64,000 nt of DNA, taken from NCBI GenBank assembly GCA_015179045.1, contig WHUZ01000072.1:186001-250000 (forward strand), given 5' to 3'. Position 1 is the first letter of the stretch; each line of letters begins with the position of its first letter. The notes beneath the pieces are model-generated. The model saw only the letters and a program-made list of their open reading frames with translations. It had not been told where the DNA came from and did no database searches. Of this stretch, positions 35,468 through 49,660 are shown in pieces. The stretch is from Kalaharituber pfeilii (Eukaryota > Ascomycota > Pezizomycetes > Pezizales > Pezizaceae). A program made the translations under genes and the position numbers.

Positions 35468-38400
35468 TCAAAAGAACTTCGCCTTTACACCCCCCCACAA
35501 CGCCTTCTTCTTTTGTTCCTTCACCAGTCTTGCCACCGACTCCGAAAATGCCGATGTCGTCTCTCCAAGACGGTCCATACTCTCTCCCATCTGTCCCAAT
35601 TGTTTCGTCCTTTCATTTAGCCCCTGCTGCAAGTTTGCCCACAGCCCCCCACCACTGCCACTACTACTACCACTGGCTTCACCACTCCCCCCCGCAGCAG
35701 CGTCCCGCTCAGACTGCTGTGCCTCCTTTGCCTGAGCCCGTAGCGCCGCTTGTTCCGCACGCTCGGCTTCAATCTGCGCCTTGGCCTTAGGACGGTTTGG
35801 ACCGCCGATGAGGAGGTCAAGGTCGGGGACACTGATGTACTGTGTACCGGAGAGCCATTGGAGGTTGGAGATCGTCGGGCGAGGAGGAGGTGGGGTGAGG
35901 GGGTTGTAGAGGGCATCTTTGCGTGTAGGGAGGCTTGGAGCATGGTGAGAGGGCAAGGATGCTGGTTTGCCGAAGAGCGAGAGAATGGAGATGGCGGTCG
36001 AGCTTGAGGGGGAGATGATGTCGCCACTGCGGAGGATTTTGGATTCAGAGAGTCTATAAATAAATGGAAAAATTAGCAACAGGTTTTGCTAATAATGGCT
36101 TTTTCCTGTGAGAGTAATTGGGATAGTTACCGTGCCGTATCAAAATACTCTGCCACAGGAACCTCCGCCACGTCCTTCAATCCCGGAATCGAAAGCACCT
36201 TCACGACCCTCGCCTCCATTACACATGCCAACGCAATTCCATACGTCTCTAACTCCACGATCCCGGCCGCCACACATGTCTGCCCTACCTCACTCCATCC
36301 CTTATGTGCCCCCTTCGCGACTGGGGGTTTAAAAATCCTCACCTCGCTCTTTGTCACAACAATACACACCCCTGGTACTTTCACCCCGTTCCTCAGCCCC
36401 ATCACCGCCTCCTGACTTGCTGGTGCAAACGCTCCCGTCTCTGAGTTCAACGGAATCAATTTCACCACCGGGTCATCCAAGCTCGAAGTTGAGTTAACCC
36501 CCGAAAACTCGACGCGGTACCCTTTTCCTCCTTCGGCAGGGAGGATCTTGAACGTGCCGACACGGCCAAGAGAGGTGCCAACAAAGAGGAGTATGGAGGA
36601 GTATTCTTCTTCGTCGAGTGTCAGGACGCCGAATTCTAGAGATGTCGCAATTTCTGGAGAGGAGTCTTGGGGCTGATGAGAGGATGATTTACGAAAGGAG
36701 CTGCGTTTGTGATCTTTGGTGAGGGCGGGGAGGGAGGCATCGTAGATGATGGTCGGACCCTGTTAATATTTTGTGCCTGTTTAGTTTCCTGCCTGCCAGA
36801 ACCTTTGGTGGGGAGATAGTTTTACCCTGAGATCAATAATCCTTAACTGCCCATCTTCATGCCCTGCAGCCACGAACCCCACATCGCTACACCTGAGCAC
36901 TTTCAATGGACTCTTATTGTCTGTCAGCATAAATAGTGGCAACAGTCCCTCTCTAACCGTCAGGTCCGCCCTCGCTTTGATATCCTCAATCGATCCCTCC
37001 TGATTCCCCTCCTCCGTCTGCGCACCCGCACCCGCACCCACAACCGCACCCAATGCCCCTAATGTCCTCCAATTGAGCATTACCAACTCTCCCATCTCCG
37101 TCCCCACTGCCAACTCCGCTGTTGTGCCTGACATAGCGACCCCCGTGATCTTCAAATTCTCCGTACGGTTTAGCACCCGCGCCATATCCACCTCTATGGC
37201 CTCCGAATTCTCAATCTCGTCCGCGTGGCTAGCGTCCCAGATGCGGAGTGTCCCGTCCGTATGCGCAGTGTGGATGACAATCCGGGTCTCATTCATCCGG
37301 TTGGGCTTGCAGAGAGGGGAACCACCTTCAATGAAGAGGGGGGGTTTTGCGCGTTTTTCGACCATACCCAGCCAACGTTGGCGGCGGAACAGGGTGATAT
37401 CGAAGAGGTTCATGTGGGGGTGCATTAGGGTTAGTGAGATGGGGAGTAGGTATGTTGGGGACAGTGGTTGACCATCTGGATAGTTTAATAAAGCCAGTTC
37501 TCCAGAATCTAAGAGCGCAATAACAGCTATGGGGTCATTAGCTCCATGGTAATGGGGTGACGCCTTTGGTATCAAACAAAAATCTACAACGCCTGTTGAT
37601 GTCGGTGTAGGTAGTATCCGCTGTCGCTTTGGTGACGCAAAATGCTCCGACAGCACCTCCCATGACGAAGTCAAATATGGCGGGGTATTTCCAAGCTCAA
37701 GTAAGGTTAGCCCCTTAGCATGTAATGCCCGAGAATTCCCTCCTGCAATAAGCAAACTGGTGTTATCGGGATTCTCTCCAGAGCACCAAGCTACTCGGTA
37801 TATAGGCTCCCTGACAGAGAATACACTACCGAAGTCTGATGGCATTGCAACAGGTCCTCCGGGTATATGCACGTGTGAGTCTTGTATTGTCCGTGTCTGT
37901 ACTATCCTTCCATCTTTCGCATCCCAGAAGACCATGCATGAGTCCTCATGCGCAGTCAAAATGAATGTCCCAGTAGGATGCCATATAGCGTGAGAGAGCT
38001 TTGGCCGCCTGAGAGTATTGATAGTAGCTGTATCGCCATCCGCCCCCGGTGCGCCTGGAGGAAGCTCAAATTGAAGAAACAGAGTCGGTTTATTTTGTTT
38101 GAATGAGAATACTACCGCTCCCTCCAGGAAACCAATGAGAATAGTCCCGACATCCTTAGGATGCAGTTGCAGCGAAACAACCGGACAAACTGTCGCCTTT
38201 GTACTCCTTTCCTTCCACAAATACGGCACCTGAAACGGTGACAAAACGCCGCGGTCCAAATCATACACAATCACCTCTCCATTCTGCAACCCCAGAAAAA
38301 CCCAATCAAGGCCCGGCTCTGCTGCAACAGCATTTACTCCGCCCGGCGGGGAATACGTCGTTTCTATAGAACTTGACTCTAGGGATATAATTGTTAAGTC

Positions 38401-38780
38401 ATGCTTCGAATCTAACACGATCAGCTTTTTGTCGCAGAACTTCATATACTTGACTGAAGCTTTGCGTTGGAGCTTGAATATGACATGTAATCGCTTTTGG
38501 CCAAAAATGTGAATTTCACCAGGCACACCCTCTTGCGATACATACGTTCCTACGGCGAGAAGCGACTGGACGGGGTCAAACGCGAGGGTGGATATTTGCG
38601 ACTGAATGCCATATTTAGCAACCTGAATGTTCTGGCGTTAGCTCTCAGATTCAATGAGCTTAAAAATGTTACGGGGAAACTCCATGGACAAACAATTTCA
38701 GGAATGAACATATCCTGGCTATTCAATGAACGGGTCAGATCATGCTGAATACCAGCTTGCTTTGCTCGCAAGAAGTCCAT
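35468..38780 (-). CDS. Sro7/Lgl/tomosyn-family exocytosis regulator
   Basis: WD40-type protein of the Lethal giant larvae/Sro7 family, which binds plasma-membrane SNAREs and Rab GTPases in polarised secretion. Exons: 38780-38694, 38622-36826, 36759-36131, 36053-35468; total 1,032 residues. The first exon, MDFLRAKQAGIQHDLTRSLN, joins VAKYGIQSQISTLAFDPVQS, the hallmark start of fungal Sro7. Beta-propeller repeats follow, with LSHAIWHPTGTFILTAHEDS and RIWDASH. The last about 60 residues (NLQQGLNERTKQLGQMGE, then SVARLVKEQKKKALWGG) form an R-SNARE-like helix as in tomosyn and Sro7. The donor of intron 1 is GTTTGT, not GTAAGT, but the joined protein is convincing. The 5' end faces the ASF1 3' end across about 940 bases. 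Confidence 0.95.
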
Positions 38781-39723
38781 CTCGGAGGACCTTGACCCAC
38801 TGACCACCTGTCAGTGCTGATTCGATAAAGCCGCGAGCTGAAGAACACTACAGAGAAGATTGGCGAGGCCGTAATTGAGTAAAAAGACGGATCAGTAATC
38901 TAGAAGCCGGCTCAGGATGTTCCGCCGCGTCCGCACGAACGGCCGACTCGTTTTAATCGGAAGCGGTGCTGAACAAGGAGGCTTGCTTGTTCTTGATTGC
39001 TTAGATGTTACGAATGTGAGATCTACATACGTCAGCCCCCACCCCACCGCTAGAGGCCGAGACGAGAGCTGCCCCAGCTGCCCAGCTCCGGACGCCGAGT
39101 CGCAGAGTAAGTCGCTGCAAGAATGTGACGGACAGCTTGGATTAGAGTGATGCCCAGGACCGGCAGCTTGATGTGGGTAACGATAGCTGCAAATAGGCCT
39201 GGCTCTGTTCACCACAGCTTTGCTTATCGAAACTGCACGGGTGACGTCTTGCTGCTTCTCTGTCCTATCTCTTGGCATTGAGGCTCCTATGATAGGCACT
39301 TTGACACTCTATCAACAGAAAGTGGTCAAACTTCTAGGAAATTAGGAATATCTTGAAAACATAGACTTTTGCTAGCGTAAGTGATTTACACACTTGAGAT
39401 ATATTTCTTCCTCATCTGGCTTTTGACAGCATGTCCATATACCTCTCGTCTAAAGAGAAAAGGAATGTAGACAAAATCCATGATACCAGAAAAACGGAAG
39501 TCAAAAAAAGGACGCGTCACTTCATCAGACATTATCGTCATCGCGTTCGCAAAATTGACACATGTGCAAAATAAACAAAATGATGGGTTCCACAGTTATC
39601 CCGTACAAAAAGAAAAAGGTATCCAAGTTTCCCATATCGATGTAAATACTAGAATTCAAGCCATATTATCTGATGACCGCCTGGTATGATCAAAAGGAGA
39701 ACGGGTATCCTTGCAATTGGCAA
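38781..39723. other. Spacer: SRO7-like promoter and ASF1 3' flank
   Basis: Both flanking genes run leftward. No coding segment could be supported. Frames at 38892-39299 and 38917-39150 overlap on opposite strands and lack domains. Confidence 0.6.
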
Positions 39724-40745
39724 TTACTGGGCCATTGCTTGAACACCATGGCTAGGCCCCGCCTGCATTGCACTCTCATCCTGGAGCTGGTTCTCGGCAG
39801 AAACATCCATAGACTCGTCCTCCTCATCGTCCTCCTCCTCTTCGGATCCTTCGGAATCGGCTTCCAAGTCTTCAGACCCGTCATTTGAGATCTCATCATC
39901 GTCTTTCGCTGCCCCAGGCACGTCATCGGCACCTCCCATCTCGACATCCTCATCCATGGCATCCGGATCCTCTTCTATGCCTTGCTCCTCCGCAAGCTCA
40001 TCTGCGGCGTATTGATCCTCATCATCGGGAACAAGGTCCGCCTCAGGCTGATCTGGAGGGAATTCTGGTGGGGCAGAGTCCTCGCTGTCCCTATATGTAT
40101 TAAAATTCATCAGCACAATCCCAAAAATATGTGTGCCAAGGTGGCCAAGTTGTTTCTTTTGCATACCATTTGATAGCGAAACGTGTTACACGTGGCTTCT
40201 CGGCCAAAACGTTTCTGACTATCCTCTCGACTATCGGCTTGCTTGGTGGCTCTTGGTTCAACTCTTCCGAATTGTATTCATTGTTGGTATAATACCCCAC
40301 ACGAACAAACTCGCGCGTGTCATATGAGCATGTCAAGAGGAGCACGGTAACGCCTAGAATCTCAGAAGGCGGTATCCTAGCGAGATTTGGAGGGTCGGCT
40401 TCAAAAATGAACTTGTTGACACCTACAGGGATGGGCCCAACTAGGAGCGAATCAAGTTCTTGGTCGTGCTCGGACCTTTTGATGTGTGCGTTAGCTAGAA
40501 GATCTCAGATGTAAAGCCATTAACAGCAGACTCACGATGTGGCAGATCCAACGTAAGTGAGCTTGAATTCAAGATCTGCATTCGGAACGGTCAGCCATGG
40601 GGATTTGACATCACTGTATCGAAGAATTTGGCTTACCTTTACTCAGTTCTTCTAAGCATTCAAATGTAATCTCGAATTGGTATTTGTCCATGAACTTTGC
40701 GGGGTTGTTCAGGACATTGACGTTGAGCAGCGAGACGATTGACAT
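39724..40745 (-). CDS. asf1: Asf1 histone H3-H4 chaperone
   Basis: Nuclear chaperone that hands H3-H4 to chromatin-assembly factors. Exons: 40745-40637, 40575-40536, 40475-40167, 40090-39724; total 274 residues. The first about 155 residues are the immunoglobulin-like core: [85 protein letters not shown] and [10 protein letters not shown]. The conserved Val/Asp/Arg surface for H3 binding is within these blocks. The remaining about 115 residues are a fungal acidic tail ([15 protein letters not shown]). Exon 2 is only 40 bases. All borders are consensus and the exon sum is in frame. Confidence 0.98.
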
Positions 40746-43700
40746 GACTGGCGCCCTATTGTATGTGTCTTCTTGAAGTTGGGAGGGAGGCGTATTCTTG
40801 AGAGAGAATAAGAGCTCTTGCGCTTGTCAGCGAGAATGAGGCTGGTAGAAGTGGATTCAAGGCGTGAGGGATGGAGGTGGAGGTGATTGAGGGTGGAGAG
40901 AATAAACTTTTATGTGAGTTGAGCTGCTGACTACTTAGCAAAACACGGTGCGAGTTTAGGAACAGCACTAGCGGCAGGGGCAAGCAGTGAATTGTCCGGC
41001 AGCAGTGAATTTGCAGGACTACGGCCCAATAGGGGCAAGCTGCGGGGGGGGGGGGGGGGGTCCACCACTCAGCTGCTGGGCTCGCTGAGGCGGCGAGCAT
41101 TGCCACAGCACTGGCTGGCCGCCACCGAGGGAGCTTTCCGCGTGCTGCTTTATCTCGTCTGGCGGCGCCGCCCTGCATAAGCTTTTGCACCGCTAGCAAA
41201 GGGTAGGGCAGGCCGTGAACAAGGAAAAGCATGTGTAACGCTGCCGCGGCAGGGCACAAACTAAGCCTCTCTCTGTTTGGAGAACAAATTAAAACGCGTG
41301 CCGGCGCGCGGGCAAACGCGACGCCAATACCCCTCCCCTCCGCTGTCGGTGTGCCGTGATGCACACACTCCCGGTCCCATACTCAACCTGAGATAAAGGA
41401 ATATGGCAGCTACACCACTTCAATTTGGCCGCACAAATGAGTCCCATTGGAACATGTGACAGTGTCGCCTCAGATTTCACCGATTCAAAACCGTTGCGCT
41501 CCAGTCTCTGGCCAGGCACAAAGAGGGGAAATGCAGGACACAGCACTAGCACTTCCATCGGTGGAGTCAAAGTGCTTTTTCGAGGCACTTCGAATCGCTT
41601 GTCTCACAACCGCGTGGACCGCTGATTGACGTCTAACGCGGCCCTACCATGAGGTCAATCGTCCTTGCAGGAAGCGGTTCACTTTAGTTGGAAAACAAGT
41701 ACCGTACTATTTTCAACTTTATAACTTGGCTAGACGGTTGAGGTGTAGGCGAGTACTCTAGGTACAATATGTCTACCTCACTGTGCATTGACCTTATATG
41801 CTTCAATCAGGTGAAGCATCATACCCCTGCTGTATGCCGACCGAGTCTGGTAGATTTCAATAATCCAGCGGGAGGTTTTAAATTTCAAAATAATACGATA
41901 GGTAAGTAAAATGATGGGGTAATCCCACGGTAGAGCTGCACGCGCATCAGTCATATCCAACGGGTATTGAGTTCACTGTCGACAGGATATAATGCTGCGT
42001 ACGACAAGTATTATGTCCTGGTAATGACCCACGACAAAAGTGCTAATTTGCCCTGAAGCACGGGAAAGCGCATGATGCGGTTCTAGTTATTTCTGCGCTT
42101 GCACTTCATTGTGCGAGATTGTTTCAGGAAACATATCCATTCAACCGCTCTTGGTACTGGCATATGCTAGCAATTCTTAAAGAAGAGGACAAGGTATACC
42201 AGTCTAGTCCGGGTGATTGGCACTAAACGCCTACTGCCATGTGTTGAGAATCGAGTTCGAGTGACACCAGAGTACTTCTGTACTTCTTAGCGGAGAACGT
42301 GATTGACTACACTTGCGCTGTTGTCGGCTTTTGGGAAGTTCTAACGTTCTCCCTGCACATCCAGAAAAGTTAGTACGCAATGTTTTAAATATGACAGAGG
42401 GCATCCAATTGCAATTACTTGCCTTATATTGACTTTGCCCTTTTTTCTTTCATCAGTGATCCCTTCTTGGGCGCACGTAGAGAAGATCTGGAACCAGAGG
42501 ACCAATTCTAATGCAAAATACCACAAAAGCAAGCACACTACCAAGTAAGAAAAGTTCAAAGCTAGCAAAAGCAAATAGTAACAGTCCTGGCTCCTTTTTC
42601 ATAGGTCCTCAGTAGTCTCATGCCGTACTCAGGGGGGTTTGCTTGAACTTTACCCTGCTCGTCTTGCATGCTGTGCCCCGCTTCCGGACACCCCATCCAT
42701 GTAGAGGCAACCTACAGGGCAACCAGACTAGCATACCTGCAGGAAATGAATTGTGCCGAACAGAACGCGAGAACACGCAACAGATCTGCATGTCCACGCG
42801 ATTGCAGTTGTGAAGCGAAGGGGGTGCGGTGCCTATGGCAGGCCAATTCCTAAATCCGGTTGTACGTGTCTGAAGAAATAAGTTTTCATGTTCCTAAATT
42901 CGAAACGAGAAGTGTATACCAAAATGACAGCGCATTGTAATAAATGTGACTGGCATTTAACGAAACTTCTACTCGCGCAAGGCGAGTGAGTAGCTTTCAG
43001 TGATACATCGGAGAGCTCCCTATTCAACGATGTCGGCTTTTTGTTTCACTCCAACAGCGTTGCAAATCGTCTTAGGTAAGAGGGGACCCTGAAGATGTAA
43101 TTTACATGCGTTGCCATAAAAAGCTCTGTCATTTCTTTGGAAGAGGCTTCATTCAGAATGAATCCTGACACGGCTTCCCGTAGTCTGGTTGCATAGCCTT
43201 CCTGACTGGAATATGCAGGAATGAATCCGTGATAGGTGCATCATGATCGCATTATAGACGGAGAAATCTAGATGTCATTTATGCCATGTTAAGTTTAAGC
43301 TGCACATGCAGGATACTAGCCTAGCATCGGCTTCACATCCTCCGCGTGGCCACGCCGTTTGATGCTGACATCTCCACATCTCATGATTCAGTTTTCTGCG
43401 ATTGGGCTGGAGTTTGTAGTACCGATCGATGTCATAGAACTTCATCGTAGCGGCCCCCACCCTTCGTTGTTGATGGGTATCCAGCAGGTGAACGCACGCA
43501 GCGGGCTGTGATGCGCATACCGCTGTGCAATTGGTCACCATAGATCTATCCCTCTAAGAGTTAATCCGACTAAATTAGCCCTTTCATGTCTTGTGTGTAG
43601 ACACGTCTATAATTCATCCCAATATAGCTGACTACATATTTTGAATATGTGTACAGCACCTTACCGTCAGCATTCTTCACATATTTAAGCTTACTACCCC

Positions 43701-44489
43701 TAGATTATGGCCAAAGTACATACCTATGCTTGCGGAGCGCAGCCCTGTATTGCATTGGTGAACCTGCCGTTCCCATTCGAGCCCTCGCCCAATAGCTTCC
43801 AGATCCTCCATCGTCATAACGGATGTATGTGCATGTGTGGACAGTACTGTACATGCCTGTGCACGGCCGATAGCTTGGGTCATTTTCTTGTCACGACAGA
43901 CATCGTAGTGTGCCTTCGTTAGCATCGGAAGGTGAGGATAGGAGAACTAGGGATTAGGACGTCCAAATGGATCCGAACCCCAACACCCACCATCGTAAAG
44001 TCCCTCCGCTAGTCCCCACCCCATCTGCTCCGGCCCTCAAGACTGCTTGTCGCTTGTGGCCCCGTTGTGTGAGCCCAGTCCACTCCTTTATCGCTGTCCC
44101 CAATCACCAGGGTCAAGGGAGCATCAGACTCGCACTCATTGCCGAAACACGCCTCTCATCCCCCGTCCCCCCAATCCCATTTTACGACCGCCTGGACGGT
44201 TAGCTCTCTGTCGGCCTAGGCTTCCAGTCATCAGTTGGTCCTTCTCTCTGCCGTTTTTTTTTTCTTTTTTTCTCTCTTTTTTTTTTTTTTTAATTTTTTA
44301 ATCTTTAATTCAACCCCCCGCCCAGTTTTGCATTTTGGTCATTCGTTGTGGATGTCAAATATACAGGACTTTCTCATGACCCCAGCAGCCTGTTAGCGAA
44401 ACCTTTCACAGCTTCATTAGGAAGATCAAGGCCTTTTCATTGGGATTATACGGCTGGAAAAATCGAACTGTAAGCTGCACAGTAAAATT
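40746..44489. other. Divergent ASF1/Sec7-PH spacer
   Basis: Promoters of ASF1 and the Sec7-PH gene face away from each other here. Bases 40930-41340 form a small GC-rich island with a G17 run at 41044-41060. From 41400 the sequence is average in composition. A T-rich run is at 44256-44300, about 200 bases before the Sec7-PH ATG. No supportable gene lies between; frames at 40756-41364 and 43677-43925 have no family signature. Confidence 0.55.
41044..41060. repeat. G17 run, C-rich on the ASF1 coding strand
   Basis: Uninterrupted G run about 300 bases upstream of the ASF1 ATG, inside a GC-rich island. Confidence 0.85.
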
Positions 44490-47400
44490 ATGCACAATCC
44501 CGAACACACATCTACCAAACACAGACAAATGGAAAAGGATGAAAGAGTCAAATCCTCACGGCCGCCGTTGCCCCCACCGCTCTCGATGCCCCTATCACTA
44601 TACTCTGGGGATTCTACAGCTACGTCTGTAGGAAGCAGTATGGGTGTCAGAAGGATGACAAGGACAAGATCTTCCCCCACTCCTCTCGGGCAGGATAATA
44701 GTGAAGAGGAAGAAGATCGACGCGATTCACATGATTTATCAATATCCCCGAGAGCATTTGGGAGAGAGTCATTAGTTGATAATTTGTTGTTGTCTTTTGA
44801 CAAATTTGGGCAAGGAGATTTGGGCTTCGACAGCGCCTTCTTTAGTCCTACATATGAACTGGACGACGACGACGCAGCTACAACATCCTCGCAGCAAACT
44901 GGTTATAGCACTCGTGGGCGGAGGTCTAACAGCAGTAGCAATTATCACCCGCATTTAGGAAGATTACCCACTCATGGGTCGGGAAATCGTAACTTCGGAT
45001 CCGTGGATTATGGGACAATTCCGGCAGGGTTTGGTCTCCACTATGGCCGAGAGGCTTGTTCCCGCGGTGGTCCTACTGTGGGTCAATTGAATGGCTTTGG
45101 CAACGAGTATGATCCTGCACCGACGCCGACTGTTCACAGCGGGCCGAGGGATCGATCTGTCACTCTTGAGTCAGCAACGAAATTAGAGAGGCGAGGATCA
45201 ATAAAGTCAACCCGCAGCTCAAGGAAACTACAAGACTACCATGCAGAAGAGATCATGGTACTTCCCCCAATGCCTGCATTTCACACACCAGCACCAGCGC
45301 CAGCTACTCCAGTAAAACAATCTAAAGCTCCTGGCTTTTTTAGACGAGTTTTTGGTGGAGGAAGCAGCAGCTCATCCAGCAGTAAGGCAAACCAACAGGC
45401 TGAGGCGCCAAAAGACAAGACAGTACAGACATCGCAGCAAAATGATGTAGCGACAGGGCCTACACCACTTGCTACAATCAATAAAAAGCCCTCATTTTTT
45501 CGACGCCGGAAGAAGTCGATATCTGAGGCCAGTTCTCAACCAGCCCTACCTTTACCCGTCCAGGTTACTCGCGATGAGCACCAAGCTGAGCATGCCGAGC
45601 CCTCGCCTGTGTCTTCATTACGTGCTGTGATGAATCCATATCTCCGAACGCCCGCTATGCCATTGCCTTTGGATCTTGATCTCGAATCTGAACCTAGTTA
45701 TACTCAACGTAGTGCGACAATAAGGACAGTGCATACATCGGAATCTGGCTCTCCTCACCGACCTACCTATTTTGGAGAATCTAGGGCCCGTCGAGATAGT
45801 GAGACGCATTTTGCATCCACATCTTCGCCTAATCTAGCAAAAGCATCCAAATATTCAAAGGAGTCAAAATTGGCGAAAGGTCATGCTTCAGAAATCACTC
45901 TTGGCTCATCTACGCCAAAGAAAAATACGAGAGAAGATAGGCCACAAACAAGTCCCAATTCGCCTTTGACTCAGACATTATCTCCAACTGAGGATTTTCC
46001 GGATGTGATGTGGCCCCCACAGTACCTCGGAATACGGAAAAGTATGGAAAATATTGCTTTGGAGCGAGAGAGGGAAAGGGAAAGGCAAGCTTTGAAGGAT
46101 TGCGGGACTGATACTGGAAGGCGGGCGTCAGAAGTTGTGCAAGAAAAGCCCATCGCAACAGTCAGGGATATTGAACTTCAGCATGCCCAGTTAGAGCAGA
46201 AGCGCCGCGAAAGTCGTGGAACTGGTCCTTTGAATGTTGATGTGAATGTTGGCGGGTTTGGGGACCCAACCAGGTCTGGGACATCATGGCTGGCCACCCC
46301 TACACCATTGACTACTTCTAGCGCAGCAACCACACCGACAGTGATGTTACAGGTTGAGAATGGAGGAGACGATGATGATGGGGACGCAGACACTGGAACA
46401 GTTGACTTGGATGAGTTACTTGGAGCAGACGAGGCGACAGAGAATGAGAAAATTTTCGTTAAAAAGATATTCGACGGTGATGAAGAGTTTGTTACCAAAG
46501 CGCGGGCAGCAGCCTGGCTTGGAGGCTCGTAAGTATTCTTTTTTCTATGAACGATATCCGATGCTAACACAATCGCAGTACACCGGCGGCGGAAAGGGCT
46601 AGGCGAGCATATATGGCAATGTTTGACTGGTCTAATATGAACATCCTCTCAGCAGTTAGAATGCTTTGCAGTAAGTTGGTATTAAAGGGAGAGACGCAAC
46701 AGGTGGACCGTATCATAGACGCATTCTCTAAACGATGGTGCGAGTGCAATCCTAATCATGGATTTAAAAGTGCAGGTATGTAGGATATAGTTCCTCTGGG
46801 TGTGTACCACGAAGCTGAATCACCTCTCAAGATGTGGTTCATACAATCTTATACTCTTTATTATTGCTCAATACGGATCTGCACATGGTGGATGTGCCAA
46901 ATTCGCAAAGAATGACGAGAGGACAATTTATAAAGAATACAATGTCTACAATCAGGCGAGGTTTATCTGATACTCCAGGGACACCGCTTGAGGCACGACC
47001 AGCGCATCACAGTACTTTACCGAACCGCTCCTCAACGTATTTAAACACACAAGAGCCAGCAATGGGGGGAGCTACTGCTTCTGGAACGTTTCCGCTAGCA
47101 AAAGATAAAAAGACAGTGGAGCCACGTTCATCCCTGGATTTCGGAAGGACAAACCGGAATTCTAGCAAACCAGGTGGAATTGGGAATCTATCACCACGTC
47201 TTCCCGACGACAACTCACCAGACTATGACATGGATGGTGGGTTGGCGTTGGTCAATGCGCCTATTGCTGGCAGCATGAGGGTTTGGGAAACACAGCTCGA
47301 AATCATATTAAAGGATTTCTACTCCTCTGTCAAGGCTTGTGCATTACCACTTCATGGTGCATCAAAAGAGAAAGTAGATGATAATCATCTCCATTCAGGG

Positions 47401-48830
47401 GCTTTAGCCGTGTTTGGTTCAGGAATGCTTCGAAGATCCCCCAGCACGATCAGCAAGGCAGGGTCAGAGCGCAATGATAGTTCAACCAGACTTAACGCAA
47501 AGTGGGCAACGAAAAATCGGTCACGCCCCAAATTATATAATGGCTCGTATGCGGGATCTAGTAGAACCAGCTTGGAGGATCGTTCCATTTGGAGTCCGTC
47601 AGCATCAAGTACATGGAGTAAGTATTCCTTGGACAAGACGCAAACGTCCATGTCAGTTACTTCTCTTGGGTCTGCTTTTGGGCATCCGGATTATCAACAA
47701 TCTATTGGATTCGCAAATGCTCTCAGCCATGCTATCATTCGAGAAGAGGCGAGTGGTACTACAGCCGATGAAGCCTCTGTAGCACTTGATGACGATGGAC
47801 TAGAACTTGCTGGTGCGCCCTGGGCAAAAGAAGGGATGATCAAGCATAAGCATCATCTTGAGGCTGTGGAAAAGAAAGCCAAGAACCGAGGCTGGACGGA
47901 GTGTTTTGCTGTGATTTCAAAAGGTACTATAAAAATGTTCTTATTCAATACAGAAAAGTCAGGTCCAAACAGTGGTGGAGTGGTAGGTGGAGGAAACTGG
48001 ACTGAAAACGCCCAGCCAATTGGATCTTTCTTGCTGCGACAGACCATTGCCTCCGCTCTTCCCGCACCAGGATATTCGAAGACTCGTCCGCATGTTTGGG
48101 CGTTGTCTTTACCAAACGGAGCAGTACACCTCTTCCAAGCGGGAACACCAGAAATAGTAAGAGAATGGGTTTCAACTGCGAATTACTGGTCTGCGCGTTT
48201 GTCAAAAGAGCCTTTAATTGGGGGCGTGAGTAACGTAGAATATGGGTGGGGTGACTGTATTGCGGACATTGATACAGCTAGTACTACGGCTACCTTCGGG
48301 CCACGGCCAAGTTTACAGGAGTCCATAAGATCTTCCATAGATCATGGGATGGTTCGGCCGAGACTACCTGGCGACAAGGTGGTTATTGCCGAGTGGACAC
48401 CACCTGGGCAAAGTATGATGGCGAGTCCGCTGAATGAAGCAGATCAACTCAAGGTAAGTATGCAAGTATAAGGATAGTATTGAGCAAACCAAATAACAAG
48501 TCTATAGGCTCTAGAAACGTACGTTGCAAATATAGATATTGAGCTGCAGCGTCACAACGAGTTGCGATATGCTGTGCAGCTTGCTGTAAGATATCCTCCC
48601 CTTATTTATATGTATCCTGGACTTGTTCTAAATATGTTATTCAGTTCTCTCCACGCCATCCAAATGCAGCAAAAGCCCTGGCCAACTGGGAGCGTAAATC
48701 ATCATACCTTCTTCGCGAAATTGTCAAGTTCCGAACATACATCGATTCCTTGCAAGGTGCAGCATCATTGAGAGAGAAGTTGAAAGAAGAAGAAAGAAAT
48801 AGAGAGACAATGTCTGTCATGACAACTTGA
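44490..48830 (+). CDS. Sec7-PH ARF guanine-nucleotide exchange factor (EFA6/Syt1-like)
   Basis: Activates ARF-family GTPases at membranes. Exons: 44490-46528, 46579-46775, 46832-48453, 48508-48585, 48645-48830; total 1,373 residues. The first 650 residues are disordered and Ser-rich, with two related basic-aromatic motifs (GFFRRVFGG and SFFRRRKKS). The Sec7 domain starts near 655 (ENEKIFVKKIFDGDEEFVTK). It includes KLVLKGETQQVDRIIDAF, whose Glu (about residue 717) is the catalytic finger, and SLLLLNTDLHMVDV. A Ser-rich insert of about 170 residues separates it from a PH domain at 1073-1208 (EGMIKHKHHLEAVEKKAKNR), and a coiled-coil tail ends the protein. The domain order matches EFA6/PSD proteins and yeast Syt1. 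A second ATG at codon 14 could also be the start. Confidence 0.93.
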
Positions 48831-49660
48831 GGAGATGATCATGGAGTAGCTGTGTATCGGCATTCGTACAGCGGTTTTTATGCTCGTTTATTAAAAAGCA
48901 TGCTCGTTTTGTACCTTTTGTTTGTTTCTCTTTACCTATCTATAATGTTTATTAATTGTTGCCTTTTCCACCTGTGCCATATTTTCGTTTTTCTTGGTTT
49001 CTCCTCCCGTTTTAACCCCCTAGGCATTGTTGCTTTTGTATTTCTGCTGTTGCCTTTTCCCTTAAATAGTGAGGTGAGATACCATGCCAAGCGTACCAAA
49101 CCAGACTAAAGTGTAACATAGTATAAGATATGACCAGCATAAGTATTACTGTATTTGGCATTGCCTCGCTTACGGGCTTATTTCAGTGAAGGGACACTGT
49201 ATAAACACCATACTGTTCCCGTTTTGAACTGATATCTGGAGGGTTCCCTGTTCTCGTGAGGTCCCCTTGAGATGCAACCGCACTTATGGTACCGCAAGCA
49301 CACCGCCATTCATTGCACTGATTTATACAATTACTTGTACTATGTAGCCTTCTGGACAATGGATTATTAGATGTGTTCTCGTAACCATTTTATCTATATT
49401 GCACAAATAGATATATCGTACTGTAGTGACATATACATTTAATTTGTTGATAGTGGTGGGTGGGCTACTACCACTTGTTTTGTTCTCGTACTTGTTGCAA
49501 TTCGAAAAGTTACCCTAATGTGCACGTGACATCTCCGGTATTACACCTTGCTTGGATTGAAGTTCTCCAAACACATTCACCTCCCGGTTTGACCGAAACT
49601 CGTCCCACCATAGTAGCAGGCCGCCAAATAAGCTGCAGATAAACCGGGAACTCCTGAATT

